From Pseudooceanicola pacificus (GTDB lineage: Bacteria > Pseudomonadota > Alphaproteobacteria > Rhodobacterales > Rhodobacteraceae), in contig NZ_WNXQ01000003.1 in NCBI RefSeq assembly GCF_009789075.1, positions 186,001 to 250,000 on the forward strand: DNA of 64,000 nt, given 5' to 3'. A program made the position numbers and the translations under genes. The notes beneath the pieces are model-generated. The model was given only the letters and a program-made list of their open reading frames with translations. It was not told the origin of the DNA and did no database searches. This document shows positions 34,885-43,515 of this stretch, one piece after another (within the stretch, counting starts at the first letter, position 1; every line of letters begins with the position of its first letter).

Positions 34885-36078
34885 ATGCTGGCAGACAAAC
34901 GAATTCTCCTGATCGTCGGCGGCGGTATCGCGGCCTACAAGACGCCCGACCTGATCCGCAAGCTGCGGGCCGCAGGCGCGGCGGTGACCCCGGTGATGAC
35001 CCGCGCGGCGGGCGAATTCGTGGCCCCGCTGGCCCTGGCCGCCGTGGCGGGGGAAAAGGTGCATGACCAGCTGTTCGATCTGACCTCCGAGGCCGAGATG
35101 GGGCATATCCAGCTCTCGCGCTCGGCCGATCTGGTGCTGGTTGCCCCGGCCACCGCGGACCTGATGGCCAAGATGGCGCAGGGGCATGCGGATGACCTGG
35201 CCTCGACCCTGCTGCTGGCGACGGACACGCCGGTGATGATCGCGCCGGCCATGAACGTGCGGATGTGGTGGCACCCGGCCACGCAGCGCAACCTTGCGAC
35301 CCTGCGCGCCGATGGCGTGAGCGTTGTCGGCCCGGACGAGGGCGACATGGCCTGCGGCGAATACGGCGCCGGGCGGATGAGCGAACCCGCCGCTGTCGTC
35401 GCGGCGATCGAGGCGCATTTTGCCGATGGCCCGCTCAGGGGGCGGCATGTCGTGGTGACCTCGGGCCCCACGCATGAACCCATCGACCCGGTGCGCTATA
35501 TCGCCAACCGGTCGTCCGGCGCGCAGGGCACGGCGATCGCCCGGGCGCTGGTGGCGCTTGGGGCCGAGGTGACATTTGTCAGCGGCCCGGCCAGCGTCGC
35601 CCCGCCCGCGGGCGTGCGTCTGGTGCAGGTGGAAACCGCGGCCCAGATGATGCAAGCGGTGCAGGCCGCGCTGCCCGCGGATGCGGCGATCTTTGCCGCG
35701 GCGGTGGCCGACTGGCGCGTCGCCTCGGCCTCGGGTTCGAAGATCAAGAAAAAGGCCGGTGCCCTGCCGGTGCTGGAATTTGCCGAAAACCCCGACATCC
35801 TGGCCACCGTCTCGCAGATGGGCGCGGGGCGGCCCGCCCTCGTGGTGGGCTTTGCCGCCGAGACCGACGATGTGGTCGCCCATGCCACCGCCAAGCGGCA
35901 GCGCAAGGGCTGCGACTGGATCCTGGCCAATGACGTCAGCCCCGCCACCGGCATCATGGGCGGAACCGACAACGCGGTGGTCCTGATCTCGGATGCAGGG
36001 GCCGAGGAATGGCCGAGGATGGCCAAGGACGCGGTCGCCGAACGGCTTGCGCAAAGGGTGGCCGATGCGCTGGTCTGA
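34885..36078 (+). CDS. coaBC: Phosphopantothenoylcysteine decarboxylase / phosphopantothenate--cysteine ligase
   Basis: 397 residues, usual length. CoaC flavoprotein half: KRILLIVGGGIAAYKTPDLIRKL, active-site IQLSRSADLVLVAPATADLMAKMAQGHADDL, APAMNVRMW, and Cys in DMACGEYGAGRMSEP. CoaB half: VVVTSGPTHEPIDPVRYIANRSSG, then ADWR and KIKKKAG with nucleotide contacts, DWILAND. It makes 4'-phosphopantetheine for CoA synthesis. ATG 34885 gives the family length. It precedes dut, as in many proteobacteria. Confidence 0.96.
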   Translation: MLADKRILLIVGGGIAAYKTPDLIRKLRAAGAAVTPVMTRAAGEFVAPLALAAVAGEKVHDQLFDLTSEAEMGHIQLSRSADLVLVAPATADLMAKMAQGHADDLASTLLLATDTPVMIAPAMNVRMWWHPATQRNLATLRADGVSVVGPDEGDMACGEYGAGRMSEPAAVVAAIEAHFADGPLRGRHVVVTSGPTHEPIDPVRYIANRSSGAQGTAIARALVALGAEVTFVSGPASVAPPAGVRLVQVETAAQMMQAVQAALPADAAIFAAAVADWRVASASGSKIKKKAGALPVLEFAENPDILATVSQMGAGRPALVVGFAAETDDVVAHATAKRQRKGCDWILANDVSPATGIMGGTDNAVVLISDAGAEEWPRMAKDAVAERLAQRVADALV

Positions 36079-36111
36079 CGATCTGGCCCTCGGCGGGAGC
36101 GTTCTGGCCCG

Positions 36112-36576
36112 ATGAAGGACCCTGTGCGCCTTGCCGTCCTGCGCCTTGACGGGTTCGACCGGGATGTCGCCTTGCCCTCCTATGCCACGGCGGGGGCGGC
36201 GGGGGCCGACCTGCGGGCCAATTTCCCCGATGGCGCGGGCGTGACGCTGGACCCCGGCGCGCGCGTGCTGGTGCCGACCGGGCTGGCCCTGGCCGTGCCC
36301 GAAGGGTTCGAGGTGCAGATCCGCCCCCGTTCTGGCCTGGCGCTGAAACACGGGATCACCCTGCCCAACAGCCCCGGGACAATCGACAGCGACTATCGCG
36401 GCCCGCTTGGCATCATCGTGATGAATGCGGGGCAGGAGCCGTTCCACATCGCGCATGGCGACCGCATCGCCCAGATGGTGCTGGCCCCCGTGGTGCAGGC
36501 CCGGATGGACGAGGTCGAAACCCTGGACGAGACCGCGCGCGGCGCGGGCGGTTTCGGCTCCACCGGGCGGGGCTAG
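36112..36576 (+). CDS. dut: Deoxyuridine 5'-triphosphate nucleotidohydrolase
   Basis: 154 residues with all five trimeric dUTPase motifs: AGADLRA (1), [11 protein letters not shown] (2), [17 protein letters not shown] (3, uracil pocket and general-base Asp), [10 protein letters not shown] (4) and the flexible C-terminal [11 protein letters not shown] (5). It hydrolyses dUTP to dUMP and pyrophosphate, keeping uracil out of DNA and feeding dTMP synthesis. It lies 33 bases after coaBC and three bases before the ThiF-like gene, so the three are probably co-transcribed. Confidence 0.97.
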   Translation: MKDPVRLAVLRLDGFDRDVALPSYATAGAAGADLRANFPDGAGVTLDPGARVLVPTGLALAVPEGFEVQIRPRSGLALKHGITLPNSPGTIDSDYRGPLGIIVMNAGQEPFHIAHGDRIAQMVLAPVVQARMDEVETLDETARGAGGFGSTGRG

Positions 36577-36579
36577 GCG

Positions 36580-37626
36580 ATGCTGGCGGTTCTGCTTCTG
36601 GCGGCGGTCATCTGGATCGCCGGGCATTTTCTCAAGGTCGACAGGCGCAAGCGCGGCGTGCTGCTGGCGCTGCTCTTCGGCATGGTGCTGCTGACCCATG
36701 TGGTGCTGCCCGACGGCCATGCCCTGCGCGAGGCGACCGGCGGATCGCTGGCCGCCTGGGCGTTGCTGGCACTGGCCGTGGCGCTGGTGCTGGCCTACCG
36801 CTACGGGCTGGGCCACCTCAAGGAGCGGGCCGATGCCAGGGCCGCCCCGACGGCGGAAGAGACGCCCGCCGGGACCTTCTCGGCCACGGAACTGGAGCGT
36901 TACGCCCGCCACATCGTCCTGCGCGAACTGGGCGGGCCGGGGCAGAAAAAGCTCAAACAGGCCAGGGTGCTGGTCATCGGCGCCGGCGGGCTGGGCGCGC
37001 CTGCGCTGCTCTACCTCGGCGCGGCGGGGGTGGGGACCATCGGCATCGTCGATGACGACACGGTCGAAAACGCCAACCTGCAGCGGCAGGTGATCCACCG
37101 CGACGGCGACATCGGCATGCCCAAGGTGTTTTCCGCCGAACAGGCGATCCTGGCGCAGAACCCGCATGTGACCGTGCGCCCCTATCGGCGGCGGCTGGAC
37201 GAGGCGGTCGCGGCGGATCTCTTTGCCGATTATGACCTGATCCTCGACGGCACCGACAATTTCGCCACCCGCTATCTGGCCAACCGCACCGCCGTGGCGC
37301 AGGGCAAGCCGCTGATTTCGGGCGCCCTGTCGCAGTGGGAGGGGCAGATCAGCGTCTTCGACCCGGCCAATGGCGCGCCCTGCTATCAGTGCATTTTCCC
37401 CGAGGCCCCCGCGCCGGGGCTGGCGCCCAGCTGTGCCGAAGCCGGGGTGCTGGGCCCGTTGCCCGGCGTGGTCGGCGCCATGATGGCGGTCGAGGCGGTC
37501 AAGCTGATCGCCGGGGCGGGCGCGCCGCTCAGGGGCGAGATGCTGATCTATGACGCGCTCTGGTCCGAGACGCGCAAGATCGGTCTGAAACGGCGCGCCG
37601 ACTGCCCGGTCTGCGGCGGGCACTGA
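36580..37626 (+). CDS. Membrane-anchored ThiF/MoeB/HesA-family adenylyltransferase
   Basis: 348 residues. Unusually, the first about 75 residues hold two or three hydrophobic segments (MLAVLLLAAVIWIAGHFL, LLALLFGMVLLTHVVL, LAAWALLALAVALVLAY) before the E1-like domain. That domain has FSATELERYARHIVLRELGGPGQKKLKQARVLVIGAGGLGAP (ATP site), VDDDTVENANLQRQVIH, DGTDNFATRYL and two zinc-binding Cys pairs (CYQCIF, CPVCG). MoeB/ThiF adenylate the C-terminus of MoaD/ThiS sulfur carriers. The carrier is not encoded nearby. A molybdopterin role is the default inference. Confidence 0.9.
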   Translation: MLAVLLLAAVIWIAGHFLKVDRRKRGVLLALLFGMVLLTHVVLPDGHALREATGGSLAAWALLALAVALVLAYRYGLGHLKERADARAAPTAEETPAGTFSATELERYARHIVLRELGGPGQKKLKQARVLVIGAGGLGAPALLYLGAAGVGTIGIVDDDTVENANLQRQVIHRDGDIGMPKVFSAEQAILAQNPHVTVRPYRRRLDEAVAADLFADYDLILDGTDNFATRYLANRTAVAQGKPLISGALSQWEGQISVFDPANGAPCYQCIFPEAPAPGLAPSCAEAGVLGPLPGVVGAMMAVEAVKLIAGAGAPLRGEMLIYDALWSETRKIGLKRRADCPVCGGH

Positions 37627-37705
37627 GCCGCCCGCGCGCCCTGACGCCGCAAGCCTCTGGAAAGCCCCGGCCCCCGGGCATAGGTTCGGTGCAAAGGAGA
37701 TGCCA

Positions 37706-39733
37706 ATGACCAACCCGCTTCTCGCCGACTGGACCACGCCGCATGGCCTGGCGCCCTTCGACAGGATTTCCGACAGCGATTTCACCCCCGCGCTGGATGC
37801 GGCGCTGAACGCCCATGATGCCGAGATCGACGCCATCGCCGGGAACCCCGAGGCCCCGACTTTCGCCAACACGGTCGAGGCGCTGGAAACCTCGGGCAAG
37901 GCGCTGGACAAGGTGCTGTCGGTCTTCTTCACCGTGGCGGGCGCCGACTCCAACCCCGAGCGCGAGGCGCTGCAGCGCGACTTCTCGCCCAGGCTGGCGG
38001 CCCACTGGTCCGCGATCAGCGCCAACGCCGCGCTCTTTGCCCGCGTGGCGGCACTGTGGGACCGGCGCGACAGCCTGGACCTGACCCCCGCGCAGGAGCG
38101 CCTGCTGTTCCTGTCCCATCGCGGGTTCGTCCGCGCCGGTGCCGCGCTGGAGGGCGAGGCGGCAGAGCGGATGAAGGCCGTCAAATCCCGTCTGGCCGTG
38201 CTGGGGACCGAGTTCACCCAGAACCTGCTGGCGGATGAGCGCAGCTGGTTCATGCCCCTCACCGAGGCCGATCTGGAGGGCCTGCCGCAATTCGTGATCG
38301 ACGGCGCCCGCGCAGCCGGAGAGGAAAAGGGGCAGGACGGGCCGGTCATCACCCTGTCACGCTCGCTGATCACGCCGTTCCTGCAGTTCTCGCCCCGCCG
38401 GGACCTGCGCGAAACCGCCTGGCGGGCCTGGTCGATGCGTGGCGAAAATGGCGGGCAGACCGACAACACCGCCATCGCCGCCGAGATCCTCAAGCTGCGC
38501 GAGGAACGCGCCCACCTGCTGGGCTATGGCAATTTCGCCGAATACAAGCTGGAAACCGAGATGGCCGGCACCCCCGCCCGGGTGCGCGAACTGCTGCACG
38601 CGGTGTGGGAGCCCGCCAAGGCCCAGGCCCTGGCCGACCAGGCGGTGCTGGAAGAGATGATGCATGCCGACGGTGTGAACGGCGACCTGGCCCCCTGGGA
38701 CTGGCGCTACTATGCCGAGAAGCGCCGCAAGGCCGAACATGACCTCGACGAAACCGCGCTGAAACCCTACCTGCGGCTGGAAAAGATGATCGAGGCCGCC
38801 TTTGACTGCGCGCACCGGCTGTTCGGGCTGGAGTTCCGGCCGCTCGACCTGCCGCTCTATCACCCCGACTGCCGGGCCTGGGAGGTGACGCGCGGCGGTG
38901 AGCATGTCGCGGTCTTCATCGGCGACTATTTCGCCCGCGGGTCCAAGCGCTCCGGCGCCTGGTGCTCTGCCATGCAGAGCCAGGCCCATGCGCCCGAAGA
39001 GCAGGCGGCCATCGTGATCAACGTCTGCAACTTCGCCAAGCCGCCCAAGGGGCAGGAGGCGCTGCTGAGCTATGACGACGCGCGCACCCTGTTCCACGAA
39101 TTCGGCCATGCGCTGCATCAGATGCTGTCGGATGTCGAATACGAACGCTACTCCGGCACCTCGGTCGCACGCGATTTCGTCGAACTGCCCAGCCAGCTCT
39201 ACGAGCACTGGCTGGAGGTGCCCGAGGTGCTGACCCGGTTCGCCACCCATGCCGAGACCGGCGAGGCCATGCCGCAGGAGATGCTGGACAAGGTGCTGCA
39301 GGCCGCGAATTTCGACATGGGGTTCCAGACTGTGGAATATGTCGCCTCGGCGCTGGTGGATCTGGAATTCCACGACGGCGCCGCGCCGGCCGACCCGATG
39401 GCCATGCAGGCCGAGGTGCTGGCCGGGCTGGGCATGCCCAAGGCCATCGTGATGCGCCACGCCACGCCGCATTTCGCGCATGTCTTCTCGGGCGACGGCT
39501 ATTCCTCGGGCTATTACAGCTACATGTGGTCCGAGGTGATGGATGCCGACGCCTTTGCCGCCTTCGAGGAGGCGGGATCGGCCTTCGATGCGGCCACGGC
39601 CAGGGCGCTGGAGGAGAACGTCCTGTCCAAGGGCGGGTCCGAGGAGGCCGATGTGCTCTACACCCGCTTCCGCGGCCGCCTGCCGGGGGTCGAGGCGCTG
39701 CTCAAGGGCAGGGGGCTCGACGCGGTCGCCTGA
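37706..39733 (+). CDS. M3-family zinc metallopeptidase (oligopeptidase A / Dcp type)
   Basis: 675 residues; ATG at 37706 has AAGGAG at good spacing, whereas the ATG six bases earlier abuts it. Zinc site His464-Glu465-x-x-His468 in TLFHEFGHALHQML, with the third ligand Glu downstream in the YSGTSVARDFVELPSQLYEHW segment. Also carries the typical M3 N-terminus (PFDRISDSDFTPALDAAL) and GDYFARGSKRSGAW. No signal peptide, so it is cytoplasmic and degrades short peptides, including cleaved signal peptides. Length matches PrlC/Dcp. Terminated by a strong hairpin downstream. Confidence 0.95.
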   Translation: MTNPLLADWTTPHGLAPFDRISDSDFTPALDAALNAHDAEIDAIAGNPEAPTFANTVEALETSGKALDKVLSVFFTVAGADSNPEREALQRDFSPRLAAHWSAISANAALFARVAALWDRRDSLDLTPAQERLLFLSHRGFVRAGAALEGEAAERMKAVKSRLAVLGTEFTQNLLADERSWFMPLTEADLEGLPQFVIDGARAAGEEKGQDGPVITLSRSLITPFLQFSPRRDLRETAWRAWSMRGENGGQTDNTAIAAEILKLREERAHLLGYGNFAEYKLETEMAGTPARVRELLHAVWEPAKAQALADQAVLEEMMHADGVNGDLAPWDWRYYAEKRRKAEHDLDETALKPYLRLEKMIEAAFDCAHRLFGLEFRPLDLPLYHPDCRAWEVTRGGEHVAVFIGDYFARGSKRSGAWCSAMQSQAHAPEEQAAIVINVCNFAKPPKGQEALLSYDDARTLFHEFGHALHQMLSDVEYERYSGTSVARDFVELPSQLYEHWLEVPEVLTRFATHAETGEAMPQEMLDKVLQAANFDMGFQTVEYVASALVDLEFHDGAAPADPMAMQAEVLAGLGMPKAIVMRHATPHFAHVFSGDGYSSGYYSYMWSEVMDADAFAAFEEAGSAFDAATARALEENVLSKGGSEEADVLYTRFRGRLPGVEALLKGRGLDAVA

Positions 39734-39755
39734 GCCGGCCGCCGGGGGAAAGGTC

Positions 39756-39786
39756 AAAGGGCACCGGCGGGTGTCGGTGCCCTTTT
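39756..39786 (+). terminator. Rho-independent terminator after the M3 peptidase gene
   Basis: AAAGGGCACCG (39756-39766) pairs with CGGTGCCCTTT (39775-39785), an 11-bp stem with eight-base loop, followed by TTTT starting within the stem end, 22 bases past the stop. Confidence 0.85.
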
Positions 39787-39855
39787 GCATGTGTCGTGGA
39801 GCGCGCGCGCGACCGGATGACGCCCTGCGGGCGGGCTGCCGCGCGGGGCGGGCGG

Positions 39856-40299
39856 TCAGCCGTCTGGCATGCGCTTCATGTCGACCGGGACCTCGATGGT
39901 CATCTGCCCGGCATGTTCGAAGGTCAGCGTCATCTCGAAGCTGCTGCCGTCTTGCATCGCCTCGGTCAGGCCCATGAGCATCACGTGATCGCCGCCGCGT
40001 TCCAGCAGCGCGGTGCCCCCGGCCGGCACGGCAAAGCCGTCGGGGGCGGGCCGCATGCGCATCACGCCGCCGCCTTCCATCACATGGGTGTGCAACTGGG
40101 CGACCTCGGCCATCGGGGTGTTCACACCGATCAGGCGGTCGTCCTCGGACCCGGTGTTGCGGATCACCATATAGGCCGCGCCGGACCGGGCGATGGGGGT
40201 GGCGGCGCGGGCATAGCTGTCCTCGATCACGATGTCGCCGGCCTGGGCGGCCAGCGGGGCGAGGGTCAGCAGAAGGGCGGCAAGACATCTGAGAGGCAT
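39856..40299 (-). CDS. Periplasmic copper chaperone PCu(A)C
   Basis: 147 residues with signal peptide MPLRCLAALLLTLAPLAAQA. Family signature IEDSYARAATP...GAAYMVIRNTGSEDDRLIGV. Copper ligands fall in HTHVMEGGGVMRMRP and GGDHVMLMG (H-x10-M-x21-H-x-M pattern). PCu(A)C delivers Cu(I) to the CuA or CuB centre of cytochrome oxidase in the periplasm. It is monocistronic here, with no SCO gene adjacent. The 250 bases on its 5' side (to 40546) contain the terminator of rpmB and no other gene. Confidence 0.93.
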   Translation of the reverse strand: MPLRCLAALLLTLAPLAAQAGDIVIEDSYARAATPIARSGAAYMVIRNTGSEDDRLIGVNTPMAEVAQLHTHVMEGGGVMRMRPAPDGFAVPAGGTALLERGGDHVMLMGLTEAMQDGSSFEMTLTFEHAGQMTIEVPVDMKRMPDG

Positions 40300-40476
40300 G
40301 GGAGATTCGGCATCCTTGGCGGTCGGGCGCGAACGCGCTGCACAGTCCGGGGGCCGCGATTCGGCGGCAGTCCCCGCAGGCCGGTCCGGCGCGCAGGGAT
40401 CCGGAATGGGCGCAGGATACATCCCCGCGCCGGGCGGGAAAAGGCCCCTGGCCGTGTCGTCCTGCCGCAGAAATGC

Positions 40477-40507
40477 AAACACCCGCCGGGGCGATCCGCG
40501 GCGGGTG
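40477..40507 (-). terminator. Rho-independent terminator of rpmB
   Basis: Read on the minus strand, CACCCGCCG (40507-40499) pairs with CGGCGGGTG (40488-40480), loop ten bases, followed by TTTGCATTT. It starts about 40 bases after the rpmB stop. Confidence 0.8.
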
Positions 40508-40546
40508 GCATCTGTCAGGTCTGCCACCGGGGCAGGGCCGTCAGGA

Positions 40547-40837
40547 TCAGGCGCTTGCGGCCTGGGCCTTGGCGATCTCTTTCTTGACCTTCAGAGCGCC
40601 CTCGGACAGCTCGGAATCCTTGGCTTTTGCCAGGAACTTGTCCAGCCCGCCGCGGTGATCCACCGAGCGCAGGGCCGAGGCCGAGATGCGCAGCTTGATG
40701 CCGCGGCCAAGGGTTTCGGACTGCAGGGTCACGTCGTTCAGGTTCGGGAGGAACCGGCGACGAGTCTTGTTGTTGGCGTGGCTGACATTGTTGCCAGTCA
40801 TCGGGCCTTTTCCGGTCAGTTCGCAGCGGCGCGACAT
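40547..40837 (-). CDS. rpmB: 50S ribosomal protein L28
   Basis: 96 residues from ATG 40837. N-terminus [34 protein letters not shown] is the L28 signature, followed by [23 protein letters not shown] and a basic helical tail. It is a zinc-independent alphaproteobacterial form of this length. Monocistronic, with its own terminator. L28 binds 23S rRNA near the exit region and helps the assembly of the large subunit. Confidence 0.97.
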   Translation of the reverse strand: MSRRCELTGKGPMTGNNVSHANNKTRRRFLPNLNDVTLQSETLGRGIKLRISASALRSVDHRGGLDKFLAKAKDSELSEGALKVKKEIAKAQAASA

Positions 40838-41103
40838 GGGGTCTTCCTCGTCTGGTCTCGGGCGGGTCGCGCCCTTGTCAAAGCAAACGGGCACCGCGGC
40901 AGCGGCGCCCCGAAATCTGGTCCCGCGTCTCTATGGGGAAAGCGCGGGGAGGTCAAGCCCGGTTTCGGACGCCTGGCCATGCCGCGCCCGGGGCGCCCCG
41001 TTCCCGGCCTCGCCCCCGTCGGAAACGGGCGCCGGTACCGGCGCGGGCGGGCCATTGCGCGACGTTGCCCCTGCTGCGGCGCCCCGCGGGTCCGCCTCCG
41101 GCG

Positions 41104-41165
41104 GGAGTATTTGGAACGAGATGAAGCGGGGGGACGTTCCGGCTTCATCTCGTCCGAAATACTCC
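41104..41165. repeat. Large extragenic palindrome with adjacent GC hairpin
   Basis: CGAGATGAAGC (41117-41127) pairs exactly with GCTTCATCTCG (41142-41152); after two mismatches GGAGTATTT (41104-41112) pairs with AAATACTCC (41157-41165). A second hairpin GGGGGC-AG-CGCCCCC lies at about 41191-41207. The 594-base gap 40838-41431 between rpmB and the hydroxyacid dehydrogenase gene has no credible CDS. The element shares its right part with 31572-31609. Confidence 0.55.
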
Positions 41166-41431
41166 GGGGGAGTCGCGCCACAGGCGCGGCGGGGGCAGCG
41201 CCCCCCTGCCAGGTTTCGATCTTCGGTGACATTTGGCGTGATGGGGCGACGGATCGGGCGGCGCCGTCTAGACGCGCGGCGGCACGGCAAATACCGCTTG
41301 AGCTGGCCCCCTTGCCGATTTGATTTCGGCATCGGACCCCGGTCAGCTTGCCATGCCGGCCGCTTTGGGCCGGCGTCCCGTTCCGGGGGCGCTGCGCACG
41401 GCCGGTGAGCCTGGCCCGCCGCCCGGGGCGG

Positions 41432-42370
41432 TCAGTAGCCGGCGCCGCGGTCGACGAGGTGCAGGTAGGGCTCCCCCGCCTCGCCCCGGCGGACATTCTC
41501 GGCGATGACTTCGGAGGCGGTGTCGGCGCGGGTTTCCGAGGCGACATGCGGGCTGACGGTCACGCCGGGATGGGCCCAGAAGGGGTGGTCCCGGGGCAGG
41601 GGCTCTTCGCGGAAGACGTCGAGCGTGGCATGGCCGATCTGGCCGCTGTCGAGCGCGCCGATCAGGTCTTCGTCCACGATCAGCGGGCCGCGCCCGGGGT
41701 TCACGATCACCGCGCCCCGCGGCAGCAGCGCCAGGGTGCGGGCGTCGAGCAGGTCGCGCGTCGCCCCGGTCAGCGGCAGGAGCAGGACGAGGATCCGCGC
41801 CCCGGACAGCGTCTCGGCCAGGCCCGCCTCGCCGTGGCGGGTCGCGATGCCGGGGATCGTCTTGGGGCTGCGGCTCCAGCCCGTGACGGGGAAGCCGAGC
41901 GTGGCGAGCGCCCCGGCACAGGCCTTTCCCAGAGCGCCGAGGCCCAGGACGCCCACGGGCCGGTTGCGGGCGAGGGGCGGCACCACCGGCAGCCAGTCGC
42001 CCGACTGGCGGGCCAGAACGGCGTCGAGCCCGAGGTGGTGGCGCAGGACCATGCCGGTGACCCATTCGATCATGCCGCGGGTCAGCCCCTCGTCGACCAT
42101 GCGGGCGAGCGGCACGGTCAGGGTCGGGTTCGGGGCCACGTTCTCGACCCCTGCCCAGAGGTTCAGCACCGCCTTGAGCCGCGGAAAGACCGAAAAGTCC
42201 TGCACGCTGCTGTTGGGCGCATAGACGATGTAATCGACCTCCGCCGCCGGGAGGTCGGGCGACAGGCGGTAGCCGGTGACGCCGGCGGCCTCCAGCGCGG
42301 CCCTCAGGGGCGCCTCGTAGTCCGACCAGCGGGGTTCGGTGGCGGCGAACAGAATGCCGGGTCCGGTCAT
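41432..42370 (-). CDS. 2-hydroxyacid dehydrogenase (GhrA-like glyoxylate/hydroxypyruvate reductase)
   Basis: 312 residues from the ATG overlapping the rodA stop by four bases. Rossmann motif VGVLGLGALGKACAGALATLG, catalytic Arg in NPGRGPLIVDEDLIGAL, Glu in VFREEPLPRDHPFW and His in SPHVASET, the Arg/Glu/His triad of D-2-hydroxyacid dehydrogenases. Length and missing long N-terminal extension fit the GhrA branch, which reduces glyoxylate and hydroxypyruvate. It rides at the end of the cell-shape operon, with no obvious functional link. Confidence 0.9.
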   Translation of the reverse strand: MTGPGILFAATEPRWSDYEAPLRAALEAAGVTGYRLSPDLPAAEVDYIVYAPNSSVQDFSVFPRLKAVLNLWAGVENVAPNPTLTVPLARMVDEGLTRGMIEWVTGMVLRHHLGLDAVLARQSGDWLPVVPPLARNRPVGVLGLGALGKACAGALATLGFPVTGWSRSPKTIPGIATRHGEAGLAETLSGARILVLLLPLTGATRDLLDARTLALLPRGAVIVNPGRGPLIVDEDLIGALDSGQIGHATLDVFREEPLPRDHPFWAHPGVTVSPHVASETRADTASEVIAENVRRGEAGEPYLHLVDRGAGY

Positions 42371-43515
42371 GAACGTCCTCTCGGGCGGTGGATATGGGCG
42401 CTCTGCACCAGGCCGAAGGCGACCATCAGCACCAGCATCGCCGAGCCGCCGTAAGAGACCAGCGGCAGCGGCACGCCGACCACCGGCGCCAGGCCCATCA
42501 CCATCGACATGTTCACCGCGAAGAACAGGAAGAAGGTCGTGGCGATGCCCAGCGTCAGCAGCGAGGCATAGCGGCTCTGGTTGGTCAGGGCCGAATGCAC
42601 GCAGAAGACGATGATCAGCGCATAGAGCGTCAGCAGCGACACCGCGCCGATGAAGCCGAATTCCTCGGCCAGCGTGGTGAAGATGAAGTCGGTGTGCTTT
42701 TCGGGCAGGAAGTTCAGCCGCGACTGGGTGCCCTGCATGAAGCCGCGCCCGGCCCATCCGCCCGAGCCGAGGGCGATCTTGGACTGGGTGATGTGATAGC
42801 CCGCCCCCAGCGGATCGTTCGACGGGTCGAGGAAGGTGTCGATCCGGCGGAACTGGTAGTCCTTGAGCAGCTGCCAGTCGGTACCGCGCGACTTGAACAC
42901 CGCCGTGACCAGCCCGACCCCGGCGGCGATCACCGCGGCGAAATAGCCCCAGTGCACGCCCGCCACGAACATCATCGCCCCGCCGCCGATCACCAGAAGC
43001 AGCGCGGTGCCCAGGTCGGGCTGCGCCAGCACCAGCCAGGTGGGCAGCAGGATCAGGATGACCGGGATCAGCACGAAGACGGGGTGCGAGACCTTGCGCA
43101 CCGGCAGCCAGTCGTAATAGGCGGCCAGCATCATCACCATGGTGATCTTGGTCAGCTCGGAGGGTTGCAGGCGAAACACGCCGAGGTCGATCCAGCGCTG
43201 CGCGCCCATGCCGATGGCGCCGAAGAATTCCACCGCCAGCAGCAGCAGGATCGAGATGCCATAGGCCACGCCCGACATGTTGCGCCAGAACCAGGCGGGC
43301 ACCATGGCCACCGCCAGCATCAGGGCAAAGCCGAGGGCAAAGCGTTTCATCTGCGGCTCGGCCCAGGGGGTGAACGACCCGCCCGCAACCGAATAGAGCA
43401 TCAGGAAACCAACGCTGGCCACCGCGATCAGCAGCAGGGCCAGCGGCCAGTTCAGGTGCAGGATCTTGCGGACGCCGGTGGGCGTCGTCTTGACGGTATA
43501 TTCAAGATAACTCAT
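42367..43515 (-). CDS. rodA: Rod shape-determining peptidoglycan polymerase RodA
   Basis: 382 residues with about ten transmembrane helices. SEDS-family landmarks: LRNMSGVAYGISILLLL-type helices, GAQRWIDLGVFRLQPSELTKI (contains the W and SE motif), QPDLGTALLLVIGG (with the catalytic Asp in PDLG), GSGGWAGRGFMQGTQSRLNFLPEKHTDFIF, and GVPLPLVSYGGSAML. RodA polymerises glycan from lipid II during elongation with PBP2, encoded directly upstream with a four-base overlap. Confidence 0.96.
   Translation of the reverse strand: MSYLEYTVKTTPTGVRKILHLNWPLALLLIAVASVGFLMLYSVAGGSFTPWAEPQMKRFALGFALMLAVAMVPAWFWRNMSGVAYGISILLLLAVEFFGAIGMGAQRWIDLGVFRLQPSELTKITMVMMLAAYYDWLPVRKVSHPVFVLIPVILILLPTWLVLAQPDLGTALLLVIGGGAMMFVAGVHWGYFAAVIAAGVGLVTAVFKSRGTDWQLLKDYQFRRIDTFLDPSNDPLGAGYHITQSKIALGSGGWAGRGFMQGTQSRLNFLPEKHTDFIFTTLAEEFGFIGAVSLLTLYALIIVFCVHSALTNQSRYASLLTLGIATTFFLFFAVNMSMVMGLAPVVGVPLPLVSYGGSAMLVLMVAFGLVQSAHIHRPRGRS

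Noticed and set aside
34480-38493. 1337-codon open frame on the minus strand
   Set aside because: Runs antisense through rpoH, coaBC, dut, the ThiF-like and M3 peptidase genes, all of which have clear family motifs. Composition is that of a shadow frame.
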